Program-made: the position numbers and the translations under genes
In this document: positions 14,040-15,189 of the stretch, piece after piece
Layout of the letters: every line of letters begins with the position of its first letter
How positions within the stretch are numbered: position 1 is the first letter of the stretch
The notes under the pieces: generated by a model
What the model saw: only the letters and a program-made list of their open reading frames with translations
The model's database searches: none
What the model was told of the DNA's origin: nothing
DNA from: Planctomycetota bacterium
Lineage (GTDB): Bacteria; Planctomycetota; Phycisphaerae; WQYP01
Assembly: GCA_021799715.1 (NCBI GenBank)
Contig: JAJYZY010000055.1
Coordinates: 1-15,189, forward strand
Length of the DNA: 15,189 nucleotides
Direction: 5' to 3'

Positions 14040-15189
14040 TCATTTCAGCACCGGTGAGTTGCCAATGCGCAGTCGGGTAACGTGGACGAATCGCGCCGCC
14101 CGCACTCCCTTGGCCAGTTGTGCTTGAAAATGATTAATTTGCAATCCATGAACATCCTTGCAGATCATGGCGGGGCGATAATCGGTTTTCTTGAAGCTTA
14201 CTTTAATATTGGACAATTCAATATTTCGCGCGTGGCGGACAAAAACACCATACGACGGCATAACGCCGATGTGCGTTGGCCCCGGATAACCTCTGTTCAG
14301 CTCCGGCGGATTACGCCGGGCATCCTTCCGCGTGCCGCCCCCGTTGAAGATCAGGCGGATATTGTCCAGGCGTATATCCCGCACATCATGATGCGGCAGG
14401 CCGGTAATTTGAATGCCGCTCATCGCTCCGACATTGGTCGCGACAATATTGGAAATCAGAATGTGCCGCAGATGGCCGACTTTTACCGGCGGCGGTGCGC
14501 GGTCGCGGTCACCCAGTGTGATGTAAATGGGACAGTCTTTCACATTCCGCATGGTGATGTTGGAAATGTTAATATCCTCCAGCACGGCTCCATCCACTTC
14601 TTCCACCGCCAACCCCAGGCAATCCCGGAAGGTGCAATTGGAGATGGTGATGTTTTTGAATCCGCCATCGGATTCCGTACCCAGTTTGATGCGTCCGTTT
14701 TCCCGCCGGCTGGGGAGCATTTGGCCGTTCAGAAGCGTGCCTTCCTTGAATCCGGAGAGTTCACAATTGGTGATTGTGACATTCTCCGTGGGCCATAATT
14801 TATGCAAAGCGTCCGTCGCTTTCAGGCACAGGCCATCGTCGTTGGGTGAATTAATCCGGCAGTCGGAAACAACGGTATTGCGGCAACAATCAATATCCAC
14901 GCCGTCACGATCGGTGTCGATGGTGATGTTATTAAGCGTCAGCAAATTACAGCCGGTGACAAGAATGCCGAAGTGTCCGCCATGAATAATAGTCACATCA
15001 CGTATTAACACGTTGGTACAAAGTTTCAGAGCAATGGCTTTATCCCCCACACCCGGAAGTTTGGCCCCGGCGGCCCGATGATATTTAGCCCAGCGAAACG
15101 CATCCGTGGTCAATCCGCCGCCGTTGATTTCTCCCATACCGGTGATCGCAACATTTTTCAGATGTTCCCCCCAGATCAGGCTGTTGTGA
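14040..15189 (-). CDS. GH28 family glycoside hydrolase (polygalacturonase/rhamnogalacturonase-like), 5' end beyond window
   Basis: This is a right-handed parallel beta-helix enzyme that hydrolyses pectic galacturonan or rhamnogalacturonan, probably outside the cytoplasm. The frame is open to the window edge. Residues upstream of the first ATG (SLIWGEHLKNVAITG) continue the family pattern, so the gene, and probably its signal peptide, extend past 15189; the ATG at 15137 is internal. Catalytic-region motifs are TDRDGVDIDCCRN (NxD equivalent) and SPNDDGLCLK (paired Asp). The stretch GRIKLGTESDGGFKNITISNC is typical of a bacterial GH28 branch. Multiple short repeats of the NITISNC type mark the helix coils. 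The C-terminus is complete. Substrate preference is not readable from sequence; the match to a GH28 sub-branch is from memory. Confidence 0.9.
   Translation of the reverse strand, partial: HNSLIWGEHLKNVAITGMGEINGGGLTTDAFRWAKYHRAAGAKLPGVGDKAIALKLCTNVLIRDVTIIHGGHFGILVTGCNLLTLNNITIDTDRDGVDIDCCRNTVVSDCRINSPNDDGLCLKATDALHKLWPTENVTITNCELSGFKEGTLLNGQMLPSRRENGRIKLGTESDGGFKNITISNCTFRDCLGLAVEEVDGAVLEDINISNITMRNVKDCPIYITLGDRDRAPPPVKVGHLRHILISNIVATNVGAMSGIQITGLPHHDVRDIRLDNIRLIFNGGGTRKDARRNPPELNRGYPGPTHIGVMPSYGVFVRHARNIELSNIKVSFKKTDYRPAMICKDVHGLQINHFQAQLAKGVRAARFVHVTRLRIGNSPVLK

Noticed and set aside
14082..14798. 238-residue plus-strand ORF
   Set aside because: It is fully antisense to the GH28 gene. 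Repetitive beta-helix codons often leave the opposite frame open, and the translation shows no family features.
1..15189. CRISPR array, prophage, toxin-antitoxin or other defence system
   Set aside because: I saw no regularly spaced direct repeats, no Cas, phage, toxin or restriction motifs, and no cluster of unknown small genes.

Overview
The window looks like chromosomal DNA of a free-living, polysaccharide-degrading Gram-negative bacterium. I lean towards the Planctomycetota (Phycisphaerae-like), because the sugar-binding lipoprotein and the pairing of GH28 with GH113-type glycosidases recall that group. This assignment rests on protein style and a moderately high G+C content, not on a marker gene. 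There is no phage, plasmid or CRISPR signal and no intact insertion sequence.

Layout: (1) 1-729 holds an orphan C-terminal-looking ORF and a gene-poor stretch with a possible insertion-sequence scar. (2) 730-2693 is a two-gene plus-strand unit: a YghZ-type aldo/keto reductase, then ispE of the MEP isoprenoid pathway. (3) 2899-4558 is a minus-strand pair: folA (dihydrofolate reductase), then a membrane-anchored GH113-like glycosidase. (4) 4559-5242 is a 684-base stretch in which I recognise nothing. (5) 5243-7072 encodes a half-size ABC exporter. (6) 7073-7540 is a leader region with repeated GGCTTG motifs that could form competing hairpins ahead of a SugE/Gdx small multidrug resistance exporter (7541-7864). 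(7) 8211-8297 is tRNA-Ser(UGA) on the minus strand, with a candidate promoter back to back with a good sigma70-type promoter for the next unit. (8) 8651-12288 is a complete sugar ABC importer operon: binding lipoprotein, double-NBD ATPase and permease. (9) 12469-13755 encodes a lipoprotein with a partial beta-propeller signature and no known function. (10) 14040-15189, on the minus strand and cut by the window end, is a GH28 pectin/rhamnogalacturonan-type glycosidase.

How the genes fit together: the two glycosidases, the sugar importer and the propeller lipoprotein fit a plant- or algal-polysaccharide diet, although they are not one operon. ispE, folA and tRNA-Ser are housekeeping genes. The stretches most worth a second look are non-coding: the sugE leader, and the roughly 190-base leader of the sugar importer with two direct copies and one inverted copy of a heptamer. 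I did not find a clear new multi-gene system.
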